The notes: generated by a model from the letters alone, not told the origin. Shown: positions 16,756-25,075, numbered from the stretch's first letter. The stretch: 45,889 nucleotides of DNA from Lysobacterales bacterium (GCA_015485125.1 WFUE01000040.1:1-45889); one strand, 5' to 3'. Numbers and translations: made by a program.

Positions 16756-17874
16756 ATGCGGAAACTCATGGAACGGGCCAGAACGGGCCTGTGTGGCGCA
16801 TGCCTGTTGCTGGTCGGGCTGCCTGCCCTGGCAGCTTCCGGTTGCGATGATTTGAGTGCCATCGCCGAGACGGCGAATGTAGATTATGAAAGCCAGATTC
16901 AACCCATCTGGAATGCCAACTGTGCCGGTTGCCATACCAATGGGGGCAGCAATGGCGGGTTGAAACTGGATGCCGGCCAGTCACTGGATAATCTGGTGCG
17001 CATCCGTTCCACCAGCAGTAGCCTGCGGCGGGTGGAACCTGGCCAGGCGGCACAATCCTTTCTCTTCCAGAAGCTCAACTGTGACCAACCAGATGCCGGG
17101 GCACGTATGCCCCAGGGTGGGCAGTTGAGCATGACCCTGCAGGCACTGGTTCGGGATTGGATCAACCAGGGTGCACTGGCGCAGGCTGGGGCTTCCAATT
17201 CACCGCCCCAGGCCCAGGATGACCGTGCCAGTACCGCTTTTGGTGAGGCGGTGAGCATTGATGTGCTGGCCAATGACAGCGATGCCGATGGTGACACACT
17301 CTCGCTGGTTTCCGTGGCCGACCCGGCTCAGGGCACGGCCGTGATTCAAAACGGCCAGATCCTGTACACGCCGGATTTCGGCTTCAGCGGCAGTGATGGT
17401 TTCAGCTACAGCGTTTCTGACGGGCAGAACACGGCCACGGCACAGGTGAGCGTATCCGTGGCGGCAGCTCCCTTCGAGCTGAATTTCGGCCTGTCCGGTT
17501 CCTGGTTCAATGCCGCCACCGACGGGCAGGGTTTTGTCTTTGAAGTGGTACCCGACGATCAGGTGCTGGTGCTCTACTGGTACACCTACGCCAGCGACGG
17601 GCAGGGTGGCCAGCAGTGGCTGGTGGGTGCCGGCCCCTACAGTGGCAACCGCGCCATGGTGGATCTGCAACGGCCTGCCGGTGGCCTGTTCGACCAGGCT
17701 GGTGGCGTGGTGCGTGAAGACTGGGGCAGTGTGGAGATCGTATTCACTTCCTGCACCGAAGGCGAGTTTCATTACAGCTCCACCGTGGATGGTGTCAGCG
17801 GCAGCATTCCCATGGTGCGCATTACCGCCGACCCCTTGTGCCAGGCGCTGCTGGATCAGCAGGGGGCACAGTGA
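16756..17874 (+). CDS. Secreted c-type cytochrome-like protein with Ig-like and GxWFN domains
   Basis: The 372-residue protein begins with a signal peptide (about 1-27). Residues 45-140 resemble the planctomycete-type cytochrome c domain: IQPIWNANCAGCH gives the haem-binding CxxCH at 56-60, and RMP at 117-119 offers M118 as distal ligand. A cadherin- or Big-type domain follows (about 155-235), with VLANDSDADGDTL and a repeat-ending VSDGQNTATAQVSVS. The C-terminal module (about 243-365, SGSWFNAATDGQGFVFEV) is shared with the gene at 11347. The ATG at 16756 has GGGAGAGAG seven bases upstream. The role is probably electron transfer outside the cytoplasm. The stop overlaps the GTG of the next gene. 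Confidence 0.83.
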   Translation: MRKLMERARTGLCGACLLLVGLPALAASGCDDLSAIAETANVDYESQIQPIWNANCAGCHTNGGSNGGLKLDAGQSLDNLVRIRSTSSSLRRVEPGQAAQSFLFQKLNCDQPDAGARMPQGGQLSMTLQALVRDWINQGALAQAGASNSPPQAQDDRASTAFGEAVSIDVLANDSDADGDTLSLVSVADPAQGTAVIQNGQILYTPDFGFSGSDGFSYSVSDGQNTATAQVSVSVAAAPFELNFGLSGSWFNAATDGQGFVFEVVPDDQVLVLYWYTYASDGQGGQQWLVGAGPYSGNRAMVDLQRPAGGLFDQAGGVVREDWGSVEIVFTSCTEGEFHYSSTVDGVSGSIPMVRITADPLCQALLDQQGAQ

Positions 17875-18341
17875 GACGCGCTGTCCCGTGGTTGTTCCTG
17901 TTGCTATGGCTGGCTGCGGCCCATGCCGAGGTGCCGCAGGCACAATGGTCGCCTTTGCAGGGGGAGGGCAGCGTCCGCCTGGCGGATTATCGGGGCCAGC
18001 TGGTCTGGCTGGATTTCTGGGCATCCTGGTGCGGCCCGTGCCGGAAATCCCTGCCCGCCTACCAGAAGCTCTGGGAACGCTACCATGCACGCGGGTTCAC
18101 GGTTTTGGCGGTTTCGCTGGATGAAGACCGGGCGGCGGCACAACGGATGGTTGAGCCCATGGCGCTGGCTTATCCCCTGCTCTGGGATATGAATCAGGAC
18201 TCGCCCCAGTCCTTTGGTGTGCGCGCCATGCCCATGGCCTTTCTCATTGATGCGGATGGGGAAGTGGTCTGGTCCCATGCGGGGTTTCGCCCGGGTGATG
18301 AGGTGGAAATCGCCCGCCAGATCGAGGCTCATCTGCCATGA
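17871..18341 (+). CDS. TlpA/ResA-like periplasmic thioredoxin
   Basis: The 156-residue protein has a signal peptide (about 1-19, AHA) and a thioredoxin domain with WASWCGPCRKSLP; the redox cysteines are C54 and C57. The cis-proline loop reads MPMAFLID. TlpA-type proteins reduce disulphides in the periplasm, often for cytochrome c maturation, which would suit the upstream CxxCH protein. The GTG at 17871 overlaps the preceding stop (GTGA) and has AGGGGG in front. Confidence 0.9.
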   Translation: MRRAVPWLFLLLWLAAAHAEVPQAQWSPLQGEGSVRLADYRGQLVWLDFWASWCGPCRKSLPAYQKLWERYHARGFTVLAVSLDEDRAAAQRMVEPMALAYPLLWDMNQDSPQSFGVRAMPMAFLIDADGEVVWSHAGFRPGDEVEIARQIEAHLP

Positions 18342-18547
18342 AGCCGCTTTTGTGTGTCTTCCTCATGCTCGCTACCTTGACCGGTTGCGCCACCGTGCAG
18401 CCCTGGCAACGAGGCACTCTGGCGCGAGCGGACATGCAGCTGCGCTATCCGGCTGCCGACCAAACCCTGTGTGATCACATCTTCGCCGCCAAGGAGGCGG
18501 CTTCCGGCGGCATGGGTGCCCATGGAGGGGGCTGTGGCTGCAACTGA
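18338..18547 (+). CDS. DUF4266 mini-lipoprotein
   Basis: This 69-residue protein has a lipoprotein signal with lipobox LTGC (C17), then the family motif VQPWQRGTLARADMQ. It ends with a Gly-rich, Cys-containing tail, GGMGAHGGGCGCN, characteristic of DUF4266. The terminal CGC could bind metal or form a mixed disulphide with the neighbouring TlpA; that is inference. It overlaps tlpA by four bases (ATGA) and the next gene by 14. DUF4266 genes are, as I recall, commonly found beside DUF3570 and ApbE genes. Confidence 0.88.
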   Translation: MKPLLCVFLMLATLTGCATVQPWQRGTLARADMQLRYPAADQTLCDHIFAAKEAASGGMGAHGGGCGCN

Positions 18548-19697
18548 TCGCAAGCTGCGACAAGGCTTGCAGCGGCTTTCCTTGCAGGCGGCGGCATTGG
18601 CGGTTTTGCCGGTACAGGCCGCCGAGCCACCGGAAGCCGGCCTGACCCTGCGCCAGAGCTTGTATCAGGAAGCGGATTTACCAGCAGATCAGTTGCAGTT
18701 TGGCAGCAACCGGCGTTATCGCATCCACATCAGCGAACTGCAAGCCGAGCTGCCGCTGGGCCGGCGCCAGGACTGGGGCTTGCGCATCCAGGCCAGTCAC
18801 GAGAGCATGAGTGGTGCCTCGCCCATGGCCAGCATTCGTGGAGAAAACGACCAGCCACGCCTGCTGATGAGCGGCGCGACCATTCGTGAGACGCGCAATG
18901 ATCTGAATGTAGTGCTGACCTGCTACCGGCCCGCGGGCACGCAGGGGTTTTCCCTGTATCTGTCGGAGGAAAACGATTACCGCTCCCGTGGTGGCGGCTG
19001 GTTCTTCAGCCGGGATTTCGACCGCAAGCACACTACCTTCAGTCTGAGTGCCCAGGCCTATCAGGACCGGTTGCGCCCCACCGACGCCGAACTGTACGGG
19101 CGGATCATTGCAGCCAGCAAGCAGCGCCGCCTGCTGGAAGCCGGCCTGACCCGGGTGATCAATGCGGAAACCCTGGCCAGCGTGTCGATCAGCCGTACCT
19201 GGCTGGATGGTTATCTGTCCGATCCCTACAAGCTGGCGGATGTGCGCCCGGACCGCAACGGCCAGTGGACGGCCAGCCTGCAACTTCGTCATTTCTGGAA
19301 GCCCTGGCAACTGGCACAGCATCTGGACTGGCGCTACTACAAGGATGATTTCGGCACCCGGGCACATACCTGGCAGCTGTCGGCTTTTCGCCGGTTGGGG
19401 CCGGTGCATCTGGGTCTGAGCCTGCGGGCCTACCGCCAGAGCGCGGCCCGTTTCTACACGCCCTTCGCCTTTGAACTGCCGCCGGATGTGGCACAGAGCA
19501 GTGATTTTCGCCTGTCCGCCTTCGGCGCGCTGGCCGCCAACCTCAGCGCCCGCTGGCAATGGCGGGACTGGGCCCTGACCGCCGTGGCGCAGCGTTATCA
19601 TGCCGAGGCCGGCTGGGGACTGGACAGAACCGGTCCGGCCCATCCGGCCCTGCTGGATTTTTCCCGTCTGACCCTGGAGCTGCACTATCGCTTCTGA
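18534..19697 (+). CDS. DUF3570 protein, probable outer-membrane beta-barrel
   Basis: The 387-residue product has a signal-like N-terminus (about 1-30, VQA) and then many alternating beta-strand segments, ending in LTLELHYRF, a typical outer-membrane barrel terminus. Family features include IRETRNDLNV and SEENDYRSRGGG. Two motifs match the flavinylation consensus (S/T)GA(S/T): SGAS at 93-96 and SGAT at 113-116. I use the GTG at 18534, with GGAGGGGG directly upstream; the start overlaps DUF4266. The ATG at 18522 is a possible alternative. I infer that it may carry covalent FMN attached by the adjacent ApbE. Confidence 0.83.
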   Translation: MAATDRKLRQGLQRLSLQAAALAVLPVQAAEPPEAGLTLRQSLYQEADLPADQLQFGSNRRYRIHISELQAELPLGRRQDWGLRIQASHESMSGASPMASIRGENDQPRLLMSGATIRETRNDLNVVLTCYRPAGTQGFSLYLSEENDYRSRGGGWFFSRDFDRKHTTFSLSAQAYQDRLRPTDAELYGRIIAASKQRRLLEAGLTRVINAETLASVSISRTWLDGYLSDPYKLADVRPDRNGQWTASLQLRHFWKPWQLAQHLDWRYYKDDFGTRAHTWQLSAFRRLGPVHLGLSLRAYRQSAARFYTPFAFELPPDVAQSSDFRLSAFGALAANLSARWQWRDWALTAVAQRYHAEAGWGLDRTGPAHPALLDFSRLTLELHYRF

Positions 19698-19701
19698 ATG
19701 G

Positions 19702-20565
19702 TTGCAGGCGGATTTCACCGCCATGGGCTGCCCCTGTGAAATACGCCTGCTGGCTGAACGGCCACGGCGGGCCATCGAGGCGGCAGTGGAAGAAATCCGC
19801 CGTCTGGAACACAAGTACAGCCGCTGGCAGCCGGACAGCTGCTGGTTACGGACGCTTTCCGCCGCCAGCAAACCGGCGGGGGCCGTACTGGATGCGGAAA
19901 CGGAACAGCTGCTGCGCTTCGCGCTGGAAGCCTGGCAGTTGACCGAAGGGCATTTCCACCCCGGTCTACTGCCACTCTGGCAATACTGGCAGCAGGTGGA
20001 GCAACCGGATGACGCTACCATTGCCGCCCTGCTGGCGCAGGCGGATTTGTCCGGGCTGCGTCTGGAAAACGGACAGCTGTGGTTGGCCGAGGGGCTGGAA
20101 CTGGACCTGGACGGGCTGGTAAAGGAATATGCCGTGGACCGGGCCACGGAAGTCCTGCTGCGAGAGGCCGGTTCGATCGCGGGTGCGCAGGTCAATCTGG
20201 GCGGGGATGTGCGCGTGGCCGGGCCCGAGCCCCAGCGGGTGGGCATCGTCAGCATGGGCGGGGTTTCCCGAAGGGTCTGGCTGCGTGATCAGGCACTGGC
20301 CAGCAGCGGTACCCGCGAGCGCGGGCGGGAGATTCAGGGCCGCTGGTACAGTCATCTGATCCATCCCCAAACCGGCTGGCCCCTGCCGGGCAGGGACTTG
20401 CAATTGAGCGTATGCTCCCCCACTTGTCTGCTGGCTGGTACACTCAGCACCGCCGCGCTGCTGATGGGGGAAGCGGGGCCGGACTGGCTGCGCCGGGCCG
20501 GCGTGCCTTTTCTCTGGCAGCAAGGTGAGCGACAGATCGACCATCTCTGGAATGACGGAGCTTGA
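19702..20565 (+). CDS. apbE: FAD:protein FMN transferase, ApbE family
   Basis: ApbE moves FMN from FAD onto a Ser/Thr of extracytoplasmic redox proteins. Recognisable motifs are FTAMGCPCEIRL at the N-terminus, DLDGLVKEYAVDRA (usual DLGGIAKGYAVD), VNLGGDVRVAG, SSGTRER and HLIHPQTGWPL. In the metal-binding segment usually read as ADALST the aspartate is glycine (LAGTLSTAALLMG). No signal peptide is visible: the frame is open upstream only to 19672 and has no hydrophobic stretch, so the start is probably TTG 19702. It follows the DUF3570 stop by four bases and precedes rluD by three. Confidence 0.87.
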   Translation: MQADFTAMGCPCEIRLLAERPRRAIEAAVEEIRRLEHKYSRWQPDSCWLRTLSAASKPAGAVLDAETEQLLRFALEAWQLTEGHFHPGLLPLWQYWQQVEQPDDATIAALLAQADLSGLRLENGQLWLAEGLELDLDGLVKEYAVDRATEVLLREAGSIAGAQVNLGGDVRVAGPEPQRVGIVSMGGVSRRVWLRDQALASSGTRERGREIQGRWYSHLIHPQTGWPLPGRDLQLSVCSPTCLLAGTLSTAALLMGEAGPDWLRRAGVPFLWQQGERQIDHLWNDGA

Positions 20566-20568
20566 AGC

Positions 20569-21528
20569 ATGCGCAAGATCGAGCAGGATTTTCGGGTGAA
20601 CTTCAGCGAAGCCGGCGTTCGCCTGGATCAATTGCTGGCCCGGCACTGGCCGGCCTATTCCCGCAGCCGGCTACAGGCCTGGTGCAAGGACGGCAGCATA
20701 CAAGTGGATGGCAAGACCGCCCGCCCCGGGCAGAAGATGAAGGGCGGCGAGCAGGTGACCCTGCGCGCGGAACTGCCGGAGGAAGGCCGGGTGGAAGCCC
20801 AGGACATTCCGCTGGACATCATCCACGAGGACGAACATATCCTGGTGATCAACAAGCCTGCGGGGTTGGTGGTGCATCCGGCGGCCGGTAACCCGGACGG
20901 CACGCTGATGAATGCCTTGCTGCACCATGACCCCGGCCTGAACGCGGTACCACGCGCGGGCATCGTTCACCGGCTGGACAAGGACACCTCCGGCCTGCTG
21001 GTGGTGGCGCGCACTCTGCCGGCGCACAAGTCGCTGGTGGATCAGCTGCACGACCGCACCGTGCACCGGGAATACTATTGCGTCACCTACGGTCAGGTGA
21101 TCGCCGGCGGTACCATCGACTTGCCCATCGGCCGCGATCCGGCCGACCGCACCCGCATGACGGTGGTGGACGAAGGCAAGGAGGCCATCACCCATTACCG
21201 GGTGGAAGACCGCTGGCAGCATTTCACCGGCCTGGAAGTGCATCTGGAAACCGGACGTACCCACCAGATTCGCGTACACATGCACTGGATCGAACACCCC
21301 CTGCTGGGTGATCCGGTCTACGGTGGTCGCCTGCGTCTGCCGCGTGGCGCCAGTGATCCCCTGAAGGAAGTCCTGCAGGGGTTTCGCCGTCAGGCCCTGC
21401 ATGCGCGCAAGCTGTCGCTGGTGCACCCCGGCAGCTTCGAGGAAGTAACCTTTGAAGCGCCCTTGACGGCGGATTTGCAGCACCTGCGGCAGGTGCTGGA
21501 TGCGGAAGATGGGCTGGCATCCGCTTGA
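20569..21528 (+). CDS. rluD: 23S rRNA pseudouridine synthase D
   Basis: RluD makes pseudouridines 1911, 1915 and 1917 in helix 69 of 23S rRNA. The 319-residue protein has an N-terminal S4 RNA-binding domain (about 15-75, VRLDQLLARHWP) and the catalytic HRLDKDTSGLLV motif with D137. GRTHQIRVH lies further on. It sits three bases after apbE, so it may now share that operon's transcript. It overlaps pgeF by 29 bases, the conserved rluD-pgeF coupling. Confidence 0.96.
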   Translation: MRKIEQDFRVNFSEAGVRLDQLLARHWPAYSRSRLQAWCKDGSIQVDGKTARPGQKMKGGEQVTLRAELPEEGRVEAQDIPLDIIHEDEHILVINKPAGLVVHPAAGNPDGTLMNALLHHDPGLNAVPRAGIVHRLDKDTSGLLVVARTLPAHKSLVDQLHDRTVHREYYCVTYGQVIAGGTIDLPIGRDPADRTRMTVVDEGKEAITHYRVEDRWQHFTGLEVHLETGRTHQIRVHMHWIEHPLLGDPVYGGRLRLPRGASDPLKEVLQGFRRQALHARKLSLVHPGSFEEVTFEAPLTADLQHLRQVLDAEDGLASA

Positions 21529-22240
21529 ACTGGGCCAGCCCGCGACGGTCTGCCTGGGATACACCACCCGGGAAGGGGGTGTCAGCGCATCACCCTGGGA
21601 CAGCTACAACCTCGGCATGCATTGTGGCGACCGCCCGGAAGCTGTCGCTGAAAACCGCCGGCGGCTGGCCGAACAGGCCGGCGTGACGCCGCGCTGGTTG
21701 CGGCAGGTGCATGGCTGTGCCGTGGCGGCCCGTCCGGCAGCACACGCCGACCATGAACTGCCCGAGGCCGATGCGGCCTGGACCGACCGGCCCGGTGAAG
21801 CGCTGGCCATTCTGACGGCGGATTGCCTGCCGGTATTGTGCTGGTCGGAAAGCGGCGACTGGGTCGGCGTGGCCCATGCCGGCTGGCGTGGTCTGGCCGC
21901 CGGTGTGCTACCGGCCCTGCTGGCTGCCGCGCCGGTACCACCGGGCCGGTTGGCCTGCTGGCTGGGGCCGGCCATCGGCCCACAGGCCTACGAGGTGGAT
22001 CAACCGGTACGGGCGGCCTTCAGTCACTGGTCCGGCCCCTGGCAGGCCGCCTTTCAGCCCGCCCGGCCGGGTCACTGGCAACTGGACCTGTTTGCCCTGG
22101 CACGTCTGCAATTGCAACAGGCGGGTGTGGGGAGCATTCATGGTGGCAATGACTGCACCTTCAGCCAGCCCGAGCGCTTTTTCTCCTATCGCAGGGACGG
22201 GCGGACCGGCCGGCAGGCGGTGATGGCCTGGTTGCAGTAG
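21500..22240 (+). CDS. pgeF: PgeF (YfiH) family, peptidoglycan editing / purine nucleoside phosphorylase-like
   Basis: YfiH-type proteins are Zn-dependent laccase-domain enzymes reported to act in peptidoglycan precursor editing and, in homologues, on purine nucleosides. The 246-residue product has the metal ligands in RQVHG, TADCLPVLC and AHAGWRGL, and the GPAIGPQAYEV motif. The start is either ATG 21500 or ATG 21509 (MGWHPLE), both inside rluD. Confidence 0.93.
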   Translation: MRKMGWHPLELGQPATVCLGYTTREGGVSASPWDSYNLGMHCGDRPEAVAENRRRLAEQAGVTPRWLRQVHGCAVAARPAAHADHELPEADAAWTDRPGEALAILTADCLPVLCWSESGDWVGVAHAGWRGLAAGVLPALLAAAPVPPGRLACWLGPAIGPQAYEVDQPVRAAFSHWSGPWQAAFQPARPGHWQLDLFALARLQLQQAGVGSIHGGNDCTFSQPERFFSYRRDGRTGRQAVMAWLQ

Positions 22241-22250
22241 TCTCTTTTGT

Positions 22251-22685
22251 TCAGGGCTGGTGCCGGAGCCAGTCTTCCAGCATCAGGCGGGCGGCCACGC
22301 CGTCGAGCTGGCCGGCCTGCTTGCGCCGGGTCAGCCCCTGTTCCCGGCCACTCTTGTACCAGCTTCGTGCCGCCTGGGTACTGTGGCGCTCGTCCCAGTG
22401 TTCCACCGGCAGGCCGGTACGTTCGCCCAGTGCCGTGCCGAACTGGCGGGCCTTTTGACTGGTGGGGGTCACTTCCCCCTCCGGGCCCAGTGGTGCGCCG
22501 ATGATCAGCCGTTGCGGCTTCCATTCGGCAATCAGGGCTTCCAGCCGTGGCCAGTCGGGTGCGTTCTGCACGGCGGGTACGGTGGCCAGCGCCTGGGCCG
22601 TGCCGGTCAGGGTCTGACCTACCGCCACGCCGATCTTGCGATGGCCGTAGTCGAAACCCATGACCACCTGTGCCGGGCTGTTCAT
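22251..22685 (-). CDS. ruvX: Holliday junction resolvase-like RuvX (YqgF)
   Basis: RuvX/YqgF has an RNase H-like fold and takes part in 16S rRNA 5'-end processing. The 144 residues include GFDYGHRKIGVAVG (first acidic residue D12), the LIIGAPLG strand, the WDERHSTQAA motif and a late acidic residue in LDGVAARLMLEDWL. The start overlaps yqgE by four bases. Order and strand match ruvX-yqgE-tonB-gshB next to pilG in Pseudomonas. It converges with pgeF. Confidence 0.95.
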   Translation of the reverse strand: MNSPAQVVMGFDYGHRKIGVAVGQTLTGTAQALATVPAVQNAPDWPRLEALIAEWKPQRLIIGAPLGPEGEVTPTSQKARQFGTALGERTGLPVEHWDERHSTQAARSWYKSGREQGLTRRKQAGQLDGVAARLMLEDWLRHQP

Positions 22686-23257
22686 GCGTGGCCGGAATTT
22701 GGATAGATACTGTGGATATCCACGCCAGCCCGCCGCGCCGCGGCCTCCCAGCGCTTGCCACAGGGGGTGTGGAAAACCACTTCCGGATCACTGGGGCCGG
22801 TGAGCCAGAAGTTGTTTTTCACCTCCTCTTCCAGTTGCCCCGGCCCCCAGCCGGCAAAGCCCAGGGCCACCAGATGCGCGGCCGGGCCATCGCCGCGACC
22901 GATGCGGTAGAGCAGGTCCAGCGAGGAGGTCATCTGGAAATGTGCATTGATGGGCAGGGTGGCTTCGCCGGGGGTTTCCAGTGGCGGGTGGAGGATGAAA
23001 CCATTGTCTTCCTGCACCGGCCCGCCGGTCATCACCGGTTCTTCGGCCCGTTGCGGGTCGATGTCGTGCTGATCCAGTTGTTGCAGCAGTTCGCCCAGCG
23101 TGGTGTCCGAGGGGTGGTTGATGACCAGTCCCAGCGAGCCTTCCTCGCTGTGGGAACAGACCAGGACCACCGAGCGGGTGAAATAGGGCCCGGCCAGGCC
23201 GGGCATGGCAATGAGGAACTGGCCGGTGAGCTGGTTGAAATCCTGTGCCTGTGTCAT
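22682..23257 (-). CDS. yqgE: YqgE/AlgH family protein (UPF0301)
   Basis: The 191-residue protein matches UPF0301: LTGQFLIAMPGL near the N-terminus, LVINHPSDTTLGELL, the GGPV segment, and ALGFAGWGPGQLEEE. AlgH was linked to alginate regulation in Pseudomonas, but the biochemical function is not established. It overlaps tonB and ruvX by four bases each, showing a tightly coupled operon. Confidence 0.94.
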   Translation of the reverse strand: MTQAQDFNQLTGQFLIAMPGLAGPYFTRSVVLVCSHSEEGSLGLVINHPSDTTLGELLQQLDQHDIDPQRAEEPVMTGGPVQEDNGFILHPPLETPGEATLPINAHFQMTSSLDLLYRIGRGDGPAAHLVALGFAGWGPGQLEEEVKNNFWLTGPSDPEVVFHTPCGKRWEAAARRAGVDIHSIYPNSGHA

Positions 23258-24123
23258 TGACTGGACCCCAAACGGTTGCCTGGCAGGTATTGCCAGGTTC
23301 TGGTGATGTTCAGTATATCCGTTTCCTTGAGAATGTCTTCCGGCAGGGGCGCGAAGGGCGAGGCGAGGCGGATGATGCGCAGGGTGGCTTCATCCAGTAC
23401 CCGGTGGCCGGAGGGTTGCAGAATCTCGATATTGATCACCTTGCCGTCGGCATCCAGCGCCACGGAAACCACCAGTGAGCCGGTCAGGTGCTGGCGGCGG
23501 GCCTGATCCGGGTAGTTCAGGTTGCCCACCCGTTCCACTTTTTTCACCCAGGCTTGCATGTAGGCGGCATAGATGCTTTCGCGGGTATTGGCGGAGATGA
23601 ACTTGCGCCTTGGCCGTTTGGCATAGCGTTTCAGATCCTGGTTGATTTCCGCCTCCAGCCGCGCCAGATCCATGCTTTGCTGCAGAATCCGGCCCGCCCT
23701 GGTACGGGGCTTGGGTCGGGGTTGTTGCTGTGCCAGTGCCGTGGTGCGTTGGCGGCTGTTTTGGCTGGTCAGCTCAGGGGTCTGCTGACGCTGTTCTGCC
23801 CGGGGCTGTTCATTGCGCCGTTTTTGCCGTGCCAGCCCCTTGCGCAGGGGGGAGGGGCCGGCCACCGGGCTTTGCGGCCGGTCGGGCTCGACTTCGCTGC
23901 CGCCGCCCTGCTGGTTGGCCTGGGCGAGAAAATCGGCCTTTTCCGGTGCCTGTTCGCTTTGTTTGTGTACCAGAATGACATCCAGTTCCGGCAGTGGCGG
24001 TTCCTTGGGTTTGAGACTGGCGGAAAAGCCCACGCCGAGAATGAAGATGGCATGCAGGACGATGGCCAGCGTCAGGCTGATGCCGAAACGGTCCTGGTCA
24101 TTGACGTCAGGGGTGGGTCGCAT
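23254..24123 (-). CDS. tonB: TonB-family energy transducer, TonB3-like
   Basis: The 289-residue protein has a short cytoplasmic N-terminus, one membrane anchor (about 15-35, LTLAIVLHAIFILGVGF), and a long basic, Gln- and Pro-rich periplasmic spacer (about 75-165) instead of the usual Pro-Lys repeats. A TonB C-terminal domain follows, with YPDQARRQHLTGSLVVSVAL and EATLRIIRLASPFAP. No exbB or exbD is nearby. Its position between yqgE and gshB, beside pilG, equals that of Pseudomonas tonB3, which is needed for twitching. I therefore favour a role in pilus assembly over siderophore uptake. The start at 24123 lies within gshB. Confidence 0.88.
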   Translation of the reverse strand: MRPTPDVNDQDRFGISLTLAIVLHAIFILGVGFSASLKPKEPPLPELDVILVHKQSEQAPEKADFLAQANQQGGGSEVEPDRPQSPVAGPSPLRKGLARQKRRNEQPRAEQRQQTPELTSQNSRQRTTALAQQQPRPKPRTRAGRILQQSMDLARLEAEINQDLKRYAKRPRRKFISANTRESIYAAYMQAWVKKVERVGNLNYPDQARRQHLTGSLVVSVALDADGKVINIEILQPSGHRVLDEATLRIIRLASPFAPLPEDILKETDILNITRTWQYLPGNRLGSSQ

Positions 24124-25075
24124 GGGCCTGTTCAATGGCATCCAGCAGTTGACCGGCGATGTTGAGGCCGAACTGGCGGTCCAGTTCGCGGATGCAGGTG
24201 GGGCTGGTGACATTGATTTCCGTCAGCCAGTCACCAATGACATCCAGGCCGGCAAAGAGCACGCCACGACGACGCAGCTCCGGCCCGACTTCGCGTGCGA
24301 TCCATTCGTCCCGTTCGGACAGCGGTTGACCCCGGCCCGTACCTCCCTTGGCCAGGTTGCCGCGAAAATCCTCCTTCGAAGGAATGCGCGCCAGCGCGTA
24401 GGGCACCGGTTCGCCATTGACCAGCAGAATGCGCTTGTCGCCCTCGCTGATTTCCGGCAGATAGCGCTGGGCCATGATCAGGTGCCGGCCTTCCTGTGTC
24501 AGGGTTTCGATGATCACGTTGAGATTGGGGTCATGTGCGGAGGAACGGAAAATGGAAGCGCCGCCCATGCCATCCAGCGGCTTGAGAATGATCTCGCCCT
24601 GCTCGGCGGCGAAGGCGCGCAGGTGTGCCCGGCTGGCGCTGACCAGCGTGGGCGCGCAACACTGGGGAAACCAGGCGGTGAACAGCTTTTCGTTGGCGTC
24701 CCGCAGTGCCTGGGGGTGGTTGACCACCAGCGCGCCCAGATCCTGCGCCCGTTGCAGCACGTGGGTGGCGTAGATGTAGTCCATGTCGAACGGTGGGTCC
24801 TTTCGCATCAGGATGATCAGACCCGCTTCCAGAGCTTGAATGGCCGCCGGCCCGAGGGGGTGGTGCTGAAAATGCACGGGCGGGCCATCCCGATATTCCA
24901 GTTCAATTTCCGTGGCCAGTGCCAGCGGCTGGCCATCACGCAACTCCAGGGCCTGCGGTTGTGTGTAGAGCACGCGCCAGCCCCTGCGACGGGCTTCCAG
25001 CAGCATGGCCAGGGTGGAATCCTTGACCGGGTGGATGCTTTCCAGTGCATCCATCACAACCAGCAGTGTTTTCAT
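24107..25075 (-). CDS. gshB: Glutathione synthetase
   Basis: GshB joins gamma-glutamylcysteine and glycine with ATP. The 322-residue protein has the expected length and ATP-grasp features: RKDPPFDMDYIY near the N-terminal third, ILKPLDGMGGASIFR, the VNGEPVPYALARIP strand, and LTEINVTSPTCIREL at the end. I use the ATG at 25075, where homology starts (MKTLLVVMDALESI). A promoter is visible upstream. It diverges from pilG and overlaps tonB by 17 bases. Confidence 0.96.
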   Translation of the reverse strand: MKTLLVVMDALESIHPVKDSTLAMLLEARRRGWRVLYTQPQALELRDGQPLALATEIELEYRDGPPVHFQHHPLGPAAIQALEAGLIILMRKDPPFDMDYIYATHVLQRAQDLGALVVNHPQALRDANEKLFTAWFPQCCAPTLVSASRAHLRAFAAEQGEIILKPLDGMGGASIFRSSAHDPNLNVIIETLTQEGRHLIMAQRYLPEISEGDKRILLVNGEPVPYALARIPSKEDFRGNLAKGGTGRGQPLSERDEWIAREVGPELRRRGVLFAGLDVIGDWLTEINVTSPTCIRELDRQFGLNIAGQLLDAIEQAHATHP

